39,587 nt of DNA from assembly GCA_900318395.1 (NCBI GenBank), contig ONKL01000031.1, positions 1-39,587 of the forward strand, in the 5' to 3' direction. Source of the stretch: an uncultured Prevotella sp. (GTDB lineage: Bacteria > Bacteroidota > Bacteroidia > Bacteroidales > Bacteroidaceae). The notes below the pieces were generated by a model. The model made no database searches and had not been told where the DNA came from. It worked only from the letters and a program-made list of their open reading frames with translations. The translations under genes and the position numbers were made by a program. This document shows positions 9,348 through 18,800 of this stretch, one piece after another. Positions within the stretch are counted from its first letter, which is position 1, and each line of letters begins with the position of its first letter.

Positions 9348-10057
9348 ACGCCAGCCTCCTCTTTCTTAAGTTCTTCAACAAATTCCTTGGGAACATCAGT
9401 AATAACCACTGGCTCACGACGATGATCACCATGCTTAGAGCGGAATGTCAGTTCCTCATTCGATACGCCCAGCTCACGCTCCTCAGCGGTCTGCTTGTGG
9501 TTGGCACCACCAAAGAATTTCTCAATCTTCACCTTACGCTGCAGCTGCATCATGCCATACATGATAGCCTCTGGGCGCGGAGGACATCCTGGGATAAACA
9601 CATCTACAGGTACGATCTCCTCGATACCCTTCACCACATGATAGCTCGACTTGAAGGGACCGCCACTGATGGCACAGCCACCTACGGCAATCACATACTT
9701 AGGCTCAGCCATCTCATCGTACAGACGCTTCAGGGCAGGAGCCATCTTATGTGTGATTGTTCCTGCACACATAATCAAGTCTGCCTGACGTGGAGAGTTA
9801 CGCGTCACCTCGAAACCGAAGCGGGCAAAGTCGTAACGGGCACAGCCGCAGGCCATAAACTCGATACCACAGCATGAGGTAGCAAATGTAAGCGACCAGA
9901 GCGAGTTCGAACGTCCCCAGTTAATCAACTGGTCGAGCGAACCCGTAATCACATTGACGCCTCCCTCATGGAGCTCGTCAACAATCTTCTCCAGCGAGGC
10001 GTTGTCATTCCATTCCTCGTAGGGGATACTCTTGATGTGAGGCTTTCTTACTTCCAT
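9344..10057 (-). CDS. nuoB: NADH-quinone oxidoreductase subunit B
   Basis: This 237-residue subunit holds the terminal cluster N2, which reduces quinone. Cluster ligands are visible as ATSCCGIEFMACG, then a Cys in LIMCAGT, and a Cys in FIPGCPPRPEA. The open frame runs upstream to 10249, but that extension is the other frame of nuoA and has no NuoB similarity. The start at 10057 (MEVRKPHIKSIPYEEW) gives a normal N-terminus and a 10-bp overlap with nuoA. The C-terminal tail past the fold is rich in charged residues. Confidence 0.93.
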   Translation of the reverse strand: MEVRKPHIKSIPYEEWNDNASLEKIVDELHEGGVNVITGSLDQLINWGRSNSLWSLTFATSCCGIEFMACGCARYDFARFGFEVTRNSPRQADLIMCAGTITHKMAPALKRLYDEMAEPKYVIAVGGCAISGGPFKSSYHVVKGIEEIVPVDVFIPGCPPRPEAIMYGMMQLQRKVKIEKFFGGANHKQTAEERELGVSNEELTFRSKHGDHRREPVVITDVPKEFVEELKKEEAGV

Positions 10058-10398
10058 TCCAAGTCTCCTTTCCGCCAGGCATAAGCCAAGCCTAATACCA
10101 GAACTACTAAGAAGAAGCCAATGCTCAGCAATGCCATCGCGCCGAACTCCTTCACTACCACAGCCCATGGATACAGAAACACTGTTTCCACATCGAACAT
10201 GAGGAACAAGATGGCGAAGAGATAGAATCCCACGGAGATGGGCAACCACGAGCTGCCTCGCGTGGGGATACCACTCTCATACGGCTCACCTTTCACCTTC
10301 GCGTAGGACCGAGGACCTATCAGCTTGGCTACGACATAAGCCGCCACCACCAATGTAATAGCCGTCAGCAAGACGGTAATTAACAAAGTAAAGTTCAT
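10048..10398 (-). CDS. nuoA: NADH-quinone oxidoreductase subunit A
   Basis: This 116-residue protein with three membrane helices is the first gene of the operon. The family signature PYESGIPTRGSSW corresponds to the conserved PYECGxxP loop, with Ser in place of the usual Cys. FLMFDVETVFLYPWAVV matches the second NuoA hallmark. It overlaps nuoB by 10 bp, and a strong promoter lies 40 bp upstream of its start. Confidence 0.94.
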   Translation of the reverse strand: MNFTLLITVLLTAITLVVAAYVVAKLIGPRSYAKVKGEPYESGIPTRGSSWLPISVGFYLFAILFLMFDVETVFLYPWAVVVKEFGAMALLSIGFFLVVLVLGLAYAWRKGDLEWK

Positions 10399-10438
10399 AA
10401 AAAATTAATAAATGTTATAACAATATTGTTTCTTGGTG

Positions 10439-10469
10439 CAAAGGTAATACAAAATTTTGAGATGGCAAA
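10439..10469 (-). promoter_or_regulatory. Promoter of the nuo operon
   Basis: Minus-strand -33 box TTTG at 10466-10469 and -7 box TACCTTTG at 10439-10446 are separated by exactly 19 nt, a full match to the Bacteroidota consensus. It lies 40 bp upstream of the nuoA start codon. Confidence 0.8.
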
Positions 10470-10511
10470 ACAAAAAATGCCAAATCTTAATAGAATTACA
10501 AAAAATATGCG

Positions 10512-10519
10512 TACTTTTG
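10512..10519 (+). promoter_or_regulatory. -7 box for the AsmA-like gene
   Basis: TACTTTTG on the plus strand fits the TAnnTTTG consensus and lies 29 bp before the GTG start at 10549. No good -33 TTTG was found at 19-20 nt. It is divergent from the nuo promoter, with about 40 bp between the two. Confidence 0.5.
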
Positions 10520-10548
10520 CAAAGTCAAACTAAAACTTCTCGAGAATT

Positions 10549-12420
10549 GTGAACAAAAGTGCTTTTAAGAAACCTTTGAAGATAGCAGGCTACACGTTAG
10601 CTGCCTTCGTCGGACTCCTGCTGATCATCACCCTGATCATCAACTTTGGTCCTGTACAAGACAAGATAGTGTTAAAAGCGACTCAAGCACTTCAGGAAAA
10701 GATACCCACGAAAGTGCATATCGACAAAATCCAGGTAAACCTGATCAGTCAGGCTGTCAGCCTGCAAGGTGTTGAAGTAGAGGACTTACAGCACAGGAAA
10801 ATGCTCCAATTAGAAGAAATAAGCGCCGATCTCAAATTTCTGCCGCTGTTTATGGGCAAAATCATACTCAAAGGAGGTGAAGCCAATGGCCTGAAGGCAC
10901 TTATCGTGAAACCCTCGAAAGAAGAGCCTGCCAACTATCAGTTCCTCATCGATGCCTTCAAGAAGAAAGACGATAAGGGTGAGAAGAAAGAGAAGAAGAA
11001 AAACAGTGCTAAGCGGTTTGCCGTCGATCTGAGCCATCTACAGATCTATGATATCAATGTCAAGTACAACGACTATGATATACAGCTCGAACGCGGCAGC
11101 TACACCAAAGAGCTCTCAGGCAACCAATTTGTCATTCTCCAGGATGGACAAGCCAAATGGGATGCAACGACCAAGAAGGGCAGAGAGGCGAGAACTGTAG
11201 GCATCGGACTTCTGTCGGCTGTGCTCACCGATACGGGAGAAAAGCTCGTTACCCTCAGAGATTTCAGATATCAGACCAACAATCACAAGCCACGTAAAAA
11301 TGCCCACAAGCCCAAACGCGGCTTTTTCGACATGGGGCATCTTGACATCACCGCAGACTTAAAGGTAACGCTCAACCATATCAGCAAGGATTCCATCAAT
11401 GCCACCATTACCAAAGGTTTTGCTTACGATTCCATCATGGGTATGGACTTCAAGGATCTGAGGTTCAACATCGCAGCCAACAAGCGGAAGGCACATATTA
11501 CCGACCTGTCTATTCTTCAGAAGAGCACCAGCCTCAGAGTGACCGAGGCCGATATCAACTTCCCAGACAAAGAAAAAGGTACCGGTCTGACCTATTCGAC
11601 TAAGAATATCACAGGAAAAGCTTTCCTGACCGATATCTCGCGCCCGTTTGCTCCTGTGCTCAGCAACTTCAAGCTTCCACTCTTACTCAATCTGAGACTT
11701 ACTGGATCAGCCAACACGATGGAGTTCAGGAATGTCAGAGTCTATACGGAAGACAGGAAGTTTGTCTGTGCCAGCACAGGCATCATGAGGAATATGAACG
11801 ACGCCCAGAAGTTATCGCTCCATTTCGAGGTCATCGATATGGTGGCCAAGCCCGGCATCAAAGACAAGCTGATCAATCAGTTCCCTGTCAAGAAATTCAT
11901 GATGAGACAACTCTTCGCCTTAGGCACTCTGAGATATCACGGGAGCTTCGATATTCTTTGGAAGAAGGAGATCTTCCGAGGCAGACTCAACACCGAAGTG
12001 GGCAACATCAACTTCGAGTTCGGCATCGACAACGAGGAGAAATATCTCACTGGAACCGTCAGCACCAAGGATGTGATTATGGGCAAGCTGTTTGAGGTGA
12101 AGGATCTGGGAGCTATCGACTGCCAGGCCGATTTCAAGATTGACATCTCGAAGGCCAGAACCCTCAAGATGCGCCAGCAAAAGAGCGGCAAGCTACCTAT
12201 TGGCTCCGTTACTGCACAAATCAACGATTGCGTCTATAAGACTTCCCATTTCAGAGATCTTTATGCCACCATCAATAGCGACGGCGCTCTGGCCGAAGGC
12301 AATGCGGAGCTGAGAGGAAAGCACACTGCCCTGGTTGTGAATTTCTCACTCACAAACACAGAGCAGATGTCTAAGATGAAGATTAAGCCCGGACTGAAGT
12401 TCAGGGAAATGGCTCAATAG
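10549..12420 (+). CDS. AsmA/TamB-N-like membrane-anchored envelope protein
   Basis: The 623-residue product begins with one membrane anchor (about residues 10-31, YTLAAFVGLLLIITLIINF), followed by VQDKIVLKATQALQEKIPTK and beta-rich sequence, a pattern seen at the N-terminus of AsmA and TamB family proteins. A lysine-rich linker lies near residues 137-156. The long DUF490 C-terminal domain of true TamB is absent. By family analogy it would span or face the periplasm and help lipid or outer-membrane protein assembly; that role is inference. GTG is taken as the start because the frame has no upstream ATG and the -7 box is close. Its stop overlaps the convergent epimerase gene by 7 bp. Confidence 0.6.
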   Translation: MNKSAFKKPLKIAGYTLAAFVGLLLIITLIINFGPVQDKIVLKATQALQEKIPTKVHIDKIQVNLISQAVSLQGVEVEDLQHRKMLQLEEISADLKFLPLFMGKIILKGGEANGLKALIVKPSKEEPANYQFLIDAFKKKDDKGEKKEKKKNSAKRFAVDLSHLQIYDINVKYNDYDIQLERGSYTKELSGNQFVILQDGQAKWDATTKKGREARTVGIGLLSAVLTDTGEKLVTLRDFRYQTNNHKPRKNAHKPKRGFFDMGHLDITADLKVTLNHISKDSINATITKGFAYDSIMGMDFKDLRFNIAANKRKAHITDLSILQKSTSLRVTEADINFPDKEKGTGLTYSTKNITGKAFLTDISRPFAPVLSNFKLPLLLNLRLTGSANTMEFRNVRVYTEDRKFVCASTGIMRNMNDAQKLSLHFEVIDMVAKPGIKDKLINQFPVKKFMMRQLFALGTLRYHGSFDILWKKEIFRGRLNTEVGNINFEFGIDNEEKYLTGTVSTKDVIMGKLFEVKDLGAIDCQADFKIDISKARTLKMRQQKSGKLPIGSVTAQINDCVYKTSHFRDLYATINSDGALAEGNAELRGKHTALVVNFSLTNTEQMSKMKIKPGLKFREMAQ

Positions 12421-13706
12421 AGCTGTTCCGAACGCTCGATAATCTCCAGGCACATACGGCTGTTATGATAAGGACACTTCCAGAAGCCTGCCTTATCGTC
12501 GACCGTATTCAGTGAACCGTCAGGATGGCGACTCCAGAACCATTCGCCGTTCTCCCAGTCGATGAGCTGGGTCTTGATATACGTCCAGCAACGCATGGCT
12601 TTCTCCAGTGCTTCCTCATCACCAAAATACTGGTAGATATTATACCATCCTACCACGTTCTCAGCCTGTACCCACCAGTGGAGGTCATCATCAACATGAC
12701 CCGTATCAAGGTTCGCCTCATGGATCATCGAGCCATCAGGGCGGAGACCTTTCTCAGAAGCCTTAGCTACCTGACGGACAACATCTTCCACTTTATCGAG
12801 CACCTTTCTGTCGCCTAACACCAGCGCAGCCTCATGCATCAGCCACGAGCACTCGATATCGTGGCCATAGCTCTCCAGACGGCCAGCACCGCGTGTCCAG
12901 TCCATCTCGAAGAAAAGATCCAGATGGTGGGTCTCCGGGTTCAGAATCTTATCGGTAAAGATATCAATGAGATTACGTAGCGAAGCCTCAACGCTCAGGA
13001 CAGTCTCCACAGGGACACTCACACCTACAGGCAGTACAGCGCCGATAGCAGGGACATAGTCGCACGACTGCTTAGCCTGAAATTCTCGCAGGCAGCGCAA
13101 CAGATTGGTATAGGGCTCAATGATGTGCAGATGGGTGTTCTGCGACTTGGGAAAGTTGGCATCCAACTCCGACAGGCGCATATCGGCTATAGCCCCCCAC
13201 TCTCTCGTACATGCCTCTATATAGCCGTTATGCTCACGGTCGAGGGCATGCTCTTCGATGCAGTCATACAGGTCGAGGGCATACTCCAGCGCTTCACGGT
13301 CGCCCGATGCACGCGCATACTCTGTCAGTCCATAGATGACAAAGCCAATGGCATAGAACTGTTTCTTGGTGTCCAAGGGCTGTCCCTTGTAGTCCACACT
13401 CCAAAAGACACCGCCATACTCCTGGTCGATAAAATGCCCCAAGATATAATCCTTGGCGCGGGTGGCAGCTTCGAGATACTCTGGATTACCCAGCACCCGA
13501 TAGGCTGCAGAGAACGACCAAAGGATGCGTGCATTGAGGATAGCACCTTTCTCGGCCTCGGGATGGAGCACGCCCTGACCGTCAATACGGCCATAAAATC
13601 CCCCGTTTTCATGGTCGATCATTTTGTCAAGCCAGAAACGCAGGATGTTCTTCTGAAGGACATCCTGCATCTCGCTTTTCATCTTGCTGATTGTGATCTG
13701 ATTCAT
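12414..13706 (-). CDS. Mannobiose/cellobiose 2-epimerase (AGE superfamily)
   Basis: This 430-residue protein belongs to the N-acylglucosamine 2-epimerase superfamily of (alpha/alpha)6 barrels. Features include FWLDKMIDHENGGFYGRIDG at the N-terminus and His-containing stretches YGHDIECSWLMHEAA, DLHWWVQAENVVGWYN and FWKCPYHNSRMCLE, typical of cellobiose 2-epimerases. No signal peptide is seen, so it is cytoplasmic. Next to a GH130 mannosylglucose phosphorylase and a symporter it most likely converts beta-1,4-mannobiose to mannosyl-glucose, as in the B. fragilis pathway. It is the last gene of the operon, 18 bp after the symporter. Confidence 0.88.
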   Translation of the reverse strand: MNQITISKMKSEMQDVLQKNILRFWLDKMIDHENGGFYGRIDGQGVLHPEAEKGAILNARILWSFSAAYRVLGNPEYLEAATRAKDYILGHFIDQEYGGVFWSVDYKGQPLDTKKQFYAIGFVIYGLTEYARASGDREALEYALDLYDCIEEHALDREHNGYIEACTREWGAIADMRLSELDANFPKSQNTHLHIIEPYTNLLRCLREFQAKQSCDYVPAIGAVLPVGVSVPVETVLSVEASLRNLIDIFTDKILNPETHHLDLFFEMDWTRGAGRLESYGHDIECSWLMHEAALVLGDRKVLDKVEDVVRQVAKASEKGLRPDGSMIHEANLDTGHVDDDLHWWVQAENVVGWYNIYQYFGDEEALEKAMRCWTYIKTQLIDWENGEWFWSRHPDGSLNTVDDKAGFWKCPYHNSRMCLEIIERSEQLY

Positions 13707-13724
13707 TGTTTTGGTATTTGTTTG

Positions 13725-15119
13725 TTATTCGATTGCACGTACTTTCTTCAGTTCACTACTGATTTCATGAATACGCTTGGTCGTCAGCGGATAGAACCAC
13801 ACAACGATGATGGCCAGAGCGGCCACAGCAGCAGGGATGAAGCTCATCAGCCAACGGAGCACCATAAGCGCACTCTCGGGCTGAACAGCACCAGCCTCAA
13901 GCTGAGCATTGTCGGTGATATAGCCAAAGCCTGAGAGCAGCCAGAGCACAGCAGCTCCACCGATGGCACCACCAAACTTCTGAGCCATCGACGCAGAAGA
14001 GAAGATCAAGCCGGTAGATGCGGTCTTGAACTTCAGCTCGGCATAGTCAGATACGTCGGCATACATACTCCAGATCAGAGGCGACATGATACCTGTGAAG
14101 ATAGAGATGACAATCTGGAGAATCAGCATCGTCCAGAAACCAGAAGGCGTGCAGGGCACGAAGAAGAACGAAATACTCAGCACAACCAGCGCAGCGTTCA
14201 CAAGGATGAACGTCGTCTTCTTACCCAGCTTATTGGCGATAGGCACACAAAGCGCTACACCAGCCATATTCGACACCTCGCCTACGCCCAGGAACAATCC
14301 TGAATAGAACAGGAACAGGATGCCGAAGAACGACAGACTTACATCGGAACCAATGATGTCGAGGAAGAAGTAAGCCACCGTTGCACCACGCACCGTATTG
14401 AACAGGTTTGAGCATAAGGCGGCACCAATCAGCAACCACCAAGGCTTGTTCGACAGCAGAGACTTGAAGTCGCTACCCACACTCACCGTCGAGACCGTCT
14501 TCAGATGCTCCTTCGTCAGAAGGAAGCACAGGATGAACATCACGAAGCAGGCAGAGGCAATCACGACCATTCCCCAGAACCAGCCTTCGGGCGTCTTATA
14601 ACCACCGAACATGTTTGTCAGCGGTTCCCAAAGGAACAGGGCGATAAACGAGCCGCCGTAAGCAAAGAACATACGGAAACTCGAGAATACCGTCTTCTCG
14701 TTGGTGTCATCAGTCATCACACCCAGCATCGCACCGTAAGGTACATTGATTCCCGTGTAGACGGTCATCATCATGATATAGGTCACGTAAGCCCAGATGA
14801 GCTTGGCACCGTAATCCCAGTCAGGAGTGGTAAACAGGAGGATACCACAGATCGAGAACAGCGGAGCCACCCATAGCAGATAGGGGCGATACTTACCCCA
14901 TCTCGTATTCGTACGGTCGGCAATGATACCCATCATCGGATCGGAGACAGCATCCCAGATACGCGTCACGAGCACCAATATACCGGCATCAATCAGTGAA
15001 AGACCGAAGATGTTTGAATAGAAGATAGGAAGATAGTAAGAAAATACTTTCCAGAATGTCGACGACGACATGTCACCGAAACCGTATCCAATTTTCTCAA
15101 TTAACTTAGATTTAGCCAT
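13725..15119 (-). CDS. GPH-family sugar:cation symporter (probable mannobiose importer)
   Basis: This 464-residue protein has about 12 predicted helices and belongs to the glycoside-pentoside-hexuronide:cation symporter family (MelB-like, MFS fold). Family hallmarks are EKIGYGFGDMSSSTFWK at the N-terminus and the loop WDAVSDPMMGIIADRTNTRWGKYRPY (DP-x-MG and RxGKYRP cores). It lies between the GH130 phosphorylase (3-bp gap) and the epimerase. Context implies import of mannobiose or short manno-oligosaccharides across the inner membrane; the substrate is inferred from the neighbours. Confidence 0.9.
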   Translation of the reverse strand: MAKSKLIEKIGYGFGDMSSSTFWKVFSYYLPIFYSNIFGLSLIDAGILVLVTRIWDAVSDPMMGIIADRTNTRWGKYRPYLLWVAPLFSICGILLFTTPDWDYGAKLIWAYVTYIMMMTVYTGINVPYGAMLGVMTDDTNEKTVFSSFRMFFAYGGSFIALFLWEPLTNMFGGYKTPEGWFWGMVVIASACFVMFILCFLLTKEHLKTVSTVSVGSDFKSLLSNKPWWLLIGAALCSNLFNTVRGATVAYFFLDIIGSDVSLSFFGILFLFYSGLFLGVGEVSNMAGVALCVPIANKLGKKTTFILVNAALVVLSISFFFVPCTPSGFWTMLILQIVISIFTGIMSPLIWSMYADVSDYAELKFKTASTGLIFSSASMAQKFGGAIGGAAVLWLLSGFGYITDNAQLEAGAVQPESALMVLRWLMSFIPAAVAALAIIVVWFYPLTTKRIHEISSELKKVRAIE

Positions 15120-15122
15120 AGA

Positions 15123-16286
15123 TTATGATTTCTTGTTTTTGATAATAAGTTTCTTGATCGTTTCCACGCTGGCTGCTGTCGTCAGGCCGTCTTCTGGCGT
15201 GTTCATGCAGTAGTCGATGAGCTTGTCTACCGTCGATGTAGCCACATGCATACGTGTATCGGCTGAGGCGTAGTAGATAAACACCTTTCCGTCCTCATCG
15301 GCTATCCATCCGTTGGCAAAGGCCACGTTCATCACGTCGCCCAGATACTCATCACCCTCAGGCACGAGGAAGTAGCCACCGGGACGGGCAATCACCTTCG
15401 TAGGATCGTCGAGAGCCGTCATATACATATATAATACATAGCGCAGGCCGTCGGCTGTGGCACGCACGCCGTGAGCCAGATGCAGCCAGCCCTTCGGTGT
15501 CTTGATGGGGTGCGGGCCCTCACCGTTCTTCACCTCGGTAATGGTGTGATACTTACGCTCGTAGATAATCTTCTCTTCCTTGACCTCAGCATTTGTGATA
15601 TCGTCGATCAGTGCCCAACCGATACCGCCGCCCGAACCCGTGTCGATGAATCCATCCTGCGGACGGGTGTAGAAAGCATATTTCCCATCGACGAACTCAG
15701 GGTGCAACACCACGTTGCGCTGCTGGCTCTTAGTCTTCAGGTCGGGCAGGCGCTCCCAGGTCTTGAGGTCTTTCGTGCGGGCGATAGCAGCTGTAGCCGT
15801 TGCCGCAGAGAGATTGCCGGGTTGCGAATCGTCGTGACGCTCCGCACAGAACACACCATAGATCCAGCCATCCTCATGCTTCGTGATACGCATATCATAG
15901 ATATTGGTGGCAGGAATCACGTCGTCGGGCATCGTGACGGGCTCCTCCCAGAAACGGAAGTTGTCAATACCGTTAGGCGACTCTGCGACAGCAAAGAAGC
16001 TCTTGCGGTCGGCACCTTCCACGCGAACCACGAGCACATACTTGCCGTTCCACTTGATAGCACCTGCATTCAGCGTTGCATTACACATGATGCGCTGCAT
16101 CAGGTAGGGGTTGTCCTGCTCGTTGAAGTCATACTTCCACTCCAGGGGGACGTGGGCAGCTGTCACTACGGGGTTCTTATACTTCTCGTAGATCCCATTC
16201 CCCCACTCTATGGGCTCGTTCTTCTTGCTCAGCAGCTCCTCATGATGAGCACGCAGGGCTGCCACTTTCTTTTCAAAATCAGTCAT
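15123..16286 (-). CDS. 4-O-beta-D-mannosyl-D-glucose phosphorylase (GH130)
   Basis: This 387-residue five-bladed beta-propeller enzyme of family GH130 would phosphorolyse mannosyl-glucose to mannose 1-phosphate and glucose in the cytoplasm. No signal peptide is present. The sequence opens with a long helical N-terminal segment (KKVAALRAHHEELLSK) as in GH130_1 enzymes. The proton-donor Asp is in NIYDMRITKHEDG at residue 131, the number I recall for the B. fragilis enzyme. It is cotranscribed with the GH26 gene (9-bp gap) and the symporter. The pairing with an epimerase favours subfamily 1 over mannan-chain phosphorylases. Confidence 0.9.
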   Translation of the reverse strand: MTDFEKKVAALRAHHEELLSKKNEPIEWGNGIYEKYKNPVVTAAHVPLEWKYDFNEQDNPYLMQRIMCNATLNAGAIKWNGKYVLVVRVEGADRKSFFAVAESPNGIDNFRFWEEPVTMPDDVIPATNIYDMRITKHEDGWIYGVFCAERHDDSQPGNLSAATATAAIARTKDLKTWERLPDLKTKSQQRNVVLHPEFVDGKYAFYTRPQDGFIDTGSGGGIGWALIDDITNAEVKEEKIIYERKYHTITEVKNGEGPHPIKTPKGWLHLAHGVRATADGLRYVLYMYMTALDDPTKVIARPGGYFLVPEGDEYLGDVMNVAFANGWIADEDGKVFIYYASADTRMHVATSTVDKLIDYCMNTPEDGLTTAASVETIKKLIIKNKKS

Positions 16287-16295
16287 ATCGTTATC

Positions 16296-17414
16296 TTATT
16301 TAATTTCGTTGAGGAATAATGTCTTGTCATTGTTATAGAAGTCCACGAAATACTGGGCATCGGGCTTCGATGGCGAGGGGCCGAACCACTCTTCCTTGTA
16401 GTTACGCCATACGAGCAGATAGCTGATGGGGTAATTCTCCACCGTAGGCAGAAGCGTCGAGGTCCACCAGGTAGGATCGGTCAGGTTCTTCAGTCCGCAC
16501 TCCGTCAGTGCAGGAATCTTCCCGTGATCCTGAGCCACCTGACAAAGCACCTCCAGATTCTGCTTGCCTTGGGCGATGAAGGCATCCTTTCCCTCAGGCG
16601 CCCACTGATAGCCGTCAAGTCCCAGCACGTCTACGCGGTCGTCGCCTGGATAGCGGTCGAGCAGTCGCTCTGCCGTCAGATTCTCCTGACAGCCTGGCGA
16701 GTAGGCCCACACGATATTGTCAAACCCATCGTTCAGCAGCTTGTCCTGCACCATGTTCCACAGGGCTTTATATTCCTCCACCGAGCAGAGCTTCTCGCCC
16801 CACCAGAACCAGCTACCCGAGTTCTCGTGCCAAGGACGGAACATGAAGGGGATTTTCTCTCCCTCGGGCGTCTTCAGCGTCGCGAGGAAATCGCTCAGGC
16901 GCTGCATCCACGTCTGGAAGAGGTCATATTTCTTTCCGCCCTCAAGGATATTCTTTACAACGGTAGTGTCGCTCACGTCCCAGGCTGTTCCCTCAGGGAA
17001 TTTCTGTCCAGCCAAGCCGCCGCCCTCAATCGTGGTCAACGGGTTACGCGGATGCCAGCTGATGGTGATGATGCCCCCACGCTGATGGTGGGCAATGATT
17101 TCCTCAGTGATCTTGGTAAAGGGCACGCTGTCGAGGCTCTTCACGTCGCCCATCTCAATACCGCCGAGCTCGAAACCCATCACGGCAGGATAGTCGCCGC
17201 AAGTATTCTTCACATCACTCGAATCATTCTGATACTCCCAGGTCAGTCCGTAGAACGGATCGTCCTGATGACCGAACATGATACCTTTCTGGCGGAGCGT
17301 GTCGAGTCGCTCCATCAACTGCTGAGCCTTCGTCTTTTCCGGTTCAGCCTGCTTTTGTGTGGTGCAGGCGGCTACAGCTATCGCTGCCGCTGCCATGAAC
17401 AGTAATTTCTTCAT
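16296..17414 (-). CDS. GH26 beta-mannanase lipoprotein
   Basis: This 372-residue enzyme cleaves beta-1,4-mannan, probably releasing mannobiose. The start at 17414 gives a lipoprotein signal (MKKLLFMAAAAIAVAAC, lipid-modified Cys17); the longer open frame to 17465 would put a non-signal extension in front and overlap the upstream gene. GH26 motifs are FGHQDDPFYG, ITISWHPRNP, the acid/base FRPWHENSGSWFWWG (Glu197) and the nucleophile PALTECGLKN (Glu305). It follows the CE7 esterase after 11 bp. As a lipoprotein it sits in the outer membrane or faces the periplasm. Confidence 0.92.
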   Translation of the reverse strand: MKKLLFMAAAAIAVAACTTQKQAEPEKTKAQQLMERLDTLRQKGIMFGHQDDPFYGLTWEYQNDSSDVKNTCGDYPAVMGFELGGIEMGDVKSLDSVPFTKITEEIIAHHQRGGIITISWHPRNPLTTIEGGGLAGQKFPEGTAWDVSDTTVVKNILEGGKKYDLFQTWMQRLSDFLATLKTPEGEKIPFMFRPWHENSGSWFWWGEKLCSVEEYKALWNMVQDKLLNDGFDNIVWAYSPGCQENLTAERLLDRYPGDDRVDVLGLDGYQWAPEGKDAFIAQGKQNLEVLCQVAQDHGKIPALTECGLKNLTDPTWWTSTLLPTVENYPISYLLVWRNYKEEWFGPSPSKPDAQYFVDFYNNDKTLFLNEIK

Positions 17415-17425
17415 ATCCTCGTGTA

Positions 17426-18712
17426 TTATTTGATATTCATCTGTTTCAGCAACCAGTTCTCCCACTCATCCCACTGCTCCTGATGCCAGAAGTGCCAGGT
17501 AGCCTGATAGGGCACGATCTCCTTAGGACCTTTGACGATATTGTAGGTCTCCCACGCTGTTGTCGGGGGCACCACGTCGTCGTTGTAGCCGAACGAGAAC
17601 CAGCCCTTCTGCTTGTCGGTGATCAGGCGGGCGAAGTTGATGCCATCGTAGTAGCGCGATACTTCGATCTGCTTCTCCTGTCCCTTACCTTTATTATAAT
17701 AGAAGTAGTGAGGCCATCCGCAGGCAACGCCCTTCAGCGAGTTCGTATGGTCGCAAAGAGCGGCATGCACGGGTGCATAGTAGGTGATGCGCTTGTCGAG
17801 ACCAGCCGTAGCCAACGTCAGGAATCCGCCTTGCGACGAACCCGTCACGCCCATCTCCTTTCCGTTCCACGGGGTATATTCCTCGATATAGTCGAGCGCA
17901 CGGATACAGCCGAGCACCACGCGCTTGTAGTAGTTCTTGTCGCGGTCGTCCATATAGAACTCCCAATACCAGTTCAGCGCACCGTGGAAGATGTCGTCAT
18001 ACACCTTCTGCTCCATCGTCACGGGGATGCCGTGAATGCCGATCTCCAGCGTGATGGCTCCCTGGGCAGCCGTCCAGATGTCACCGCCGTAAGGTCGCAC
18101 GCCAGCTCCAGGCACACGCAACAGGGCGGGATACTTGCCCTCCTTCACAGGCACGCAGAGAATGCCGTAGGTACGATAGCCGGGCAGCATGTTCTGGAAC
18201 GATACCTCATACACGTTCACGTCCTTGGTACAGCGCTCGGGCAGCAGTCGCTTCGTCGGGTCGAGCTCCGTCTTGCGGGCTTCCTTGATGGCGCTCTGCC
18301 AGAAGTCAGAGAAGTCTTTCGGCATCACGGTCGAGGGCTGCAGCTGCTCCGGGTCGAAGGCCGCCCCGCAGGCTCCCTTATAGTCCTTACCGTCCACATG
18401 GGCCGTCACGTCGACCCGATAGAATCCAGGCACCTTCATCGTACCGGTCAATTTAAGCGTACCGTCTTTCAGCGTCATGCTTTTCTTGACATCCTGATAC
18501 ATCTCAGGTCCTGCAGCATAGTCGATGGCCACGTTATCAAGCAGCGTACCCGACTTTCTGACCTCTACTACGAACTGGGCCTTCTCACCCGTTTTGTAGT
18601 GCCAGTCCTGATGATCCGGCTCAACAGTTACCACGATACTGTTACCACGAATTTGTGCTGAAAGCGATGCAATCGCCATCATGCAGAAGAGGGTTGATAG
18701 TAGTCTTTTCAT
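17426..18712 (-). CDS. CE7-type acetyl esterase (AXE1 family), secreted
   Basis: This 428-residue alpha/beta hydrolase of the acetyl-xylan-esterase/cephalosporin-C-deacetylase family (CE7) has a cleavable signal peptide (MKRLLSTLFCMMAIASLSAQ). An N-terminal beta domain (about 25-125) precedes the catalytic domain. The nucleophile lies in GVTGSSQGGFLTLATAG (Ser293), the acid in SFGYNDDVVPPTT, and the histidine in ATWHFWHQEQWDEW. In a mannan operon it probably removes acetyl groups from acetylated (gluco)mannan or released oligosaccharides; that substrate is inferred. First gene of the five-gene unit, with a -7 box upstream. Confidence 0.88.
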   Translation of the reverse strand: MKRLLSTLFCMMAIASLSAQIRGNSIVVTVEPDHQDWHYKTGEKAQFVVEVRKSGTLLDNVAIDYAAGPEMYQDVKKSMTLKDGTLKLTGTMKVPGFYRVDVTAHVDGKDYKGACGAAFDPEQLQPSTVMPKDFSDFWQSAIKEARKTELDPTKRLLPERCTKDVNVYEVSFQNMLPGYRTYGILCVPVKEGKYPALLRVPGAGVRPYGGDIWTAAQGAITLEIGIHGIPVTMEQKVYDDIFHGALNWYWEFYMDDRDKNYYKRVVLGCIRALDYIEEYTPWNGKEMGVTGSSQGGFLTLATAGLDKRITYYAPVHAALCDHTNSLKGVACGWPHYFYYNKGKGQEKQIEVSRYYDGINFARLITDKQKGWFSFGYNDDVVPPTTAWETYNIVKGPKEIVPYQATWHFWHQEQWDEWENWLLKQMNIK

Positions 18713-18745
18713 CTCGTTGTTAGTTTATAATTCAGATTTCGGGTG

Positions 18746-18753
18746 CAAAGTTA
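18746..18753 (-). promoter_or_regulatory. -7 box before the mannan operon
   Basis: Minus-strand TAACTTTG, followed by GCA, matches TAnnTTTG and lies 33 bp upstream of the CE7 start. No clear TTTG at 19-20 nt was found, so the promoter may be weak or activator-dependent. It lies in the 88-bp gap after the GH5 gene, which has no obvious terminator. Confidence 0.6.
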
Positions 18754-18800
18754 CGACTATTTCTGCAATCATCAGTACTTTTTTTTATCCAATGTCTGTA

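Noticed and set aside
10058-10249. N-terminal extension of NuoB
   Set aside because: It is the alternate frame of nuoA; MEVRKPHIKSIPYEEW at 10057 is a proper NuoB start.
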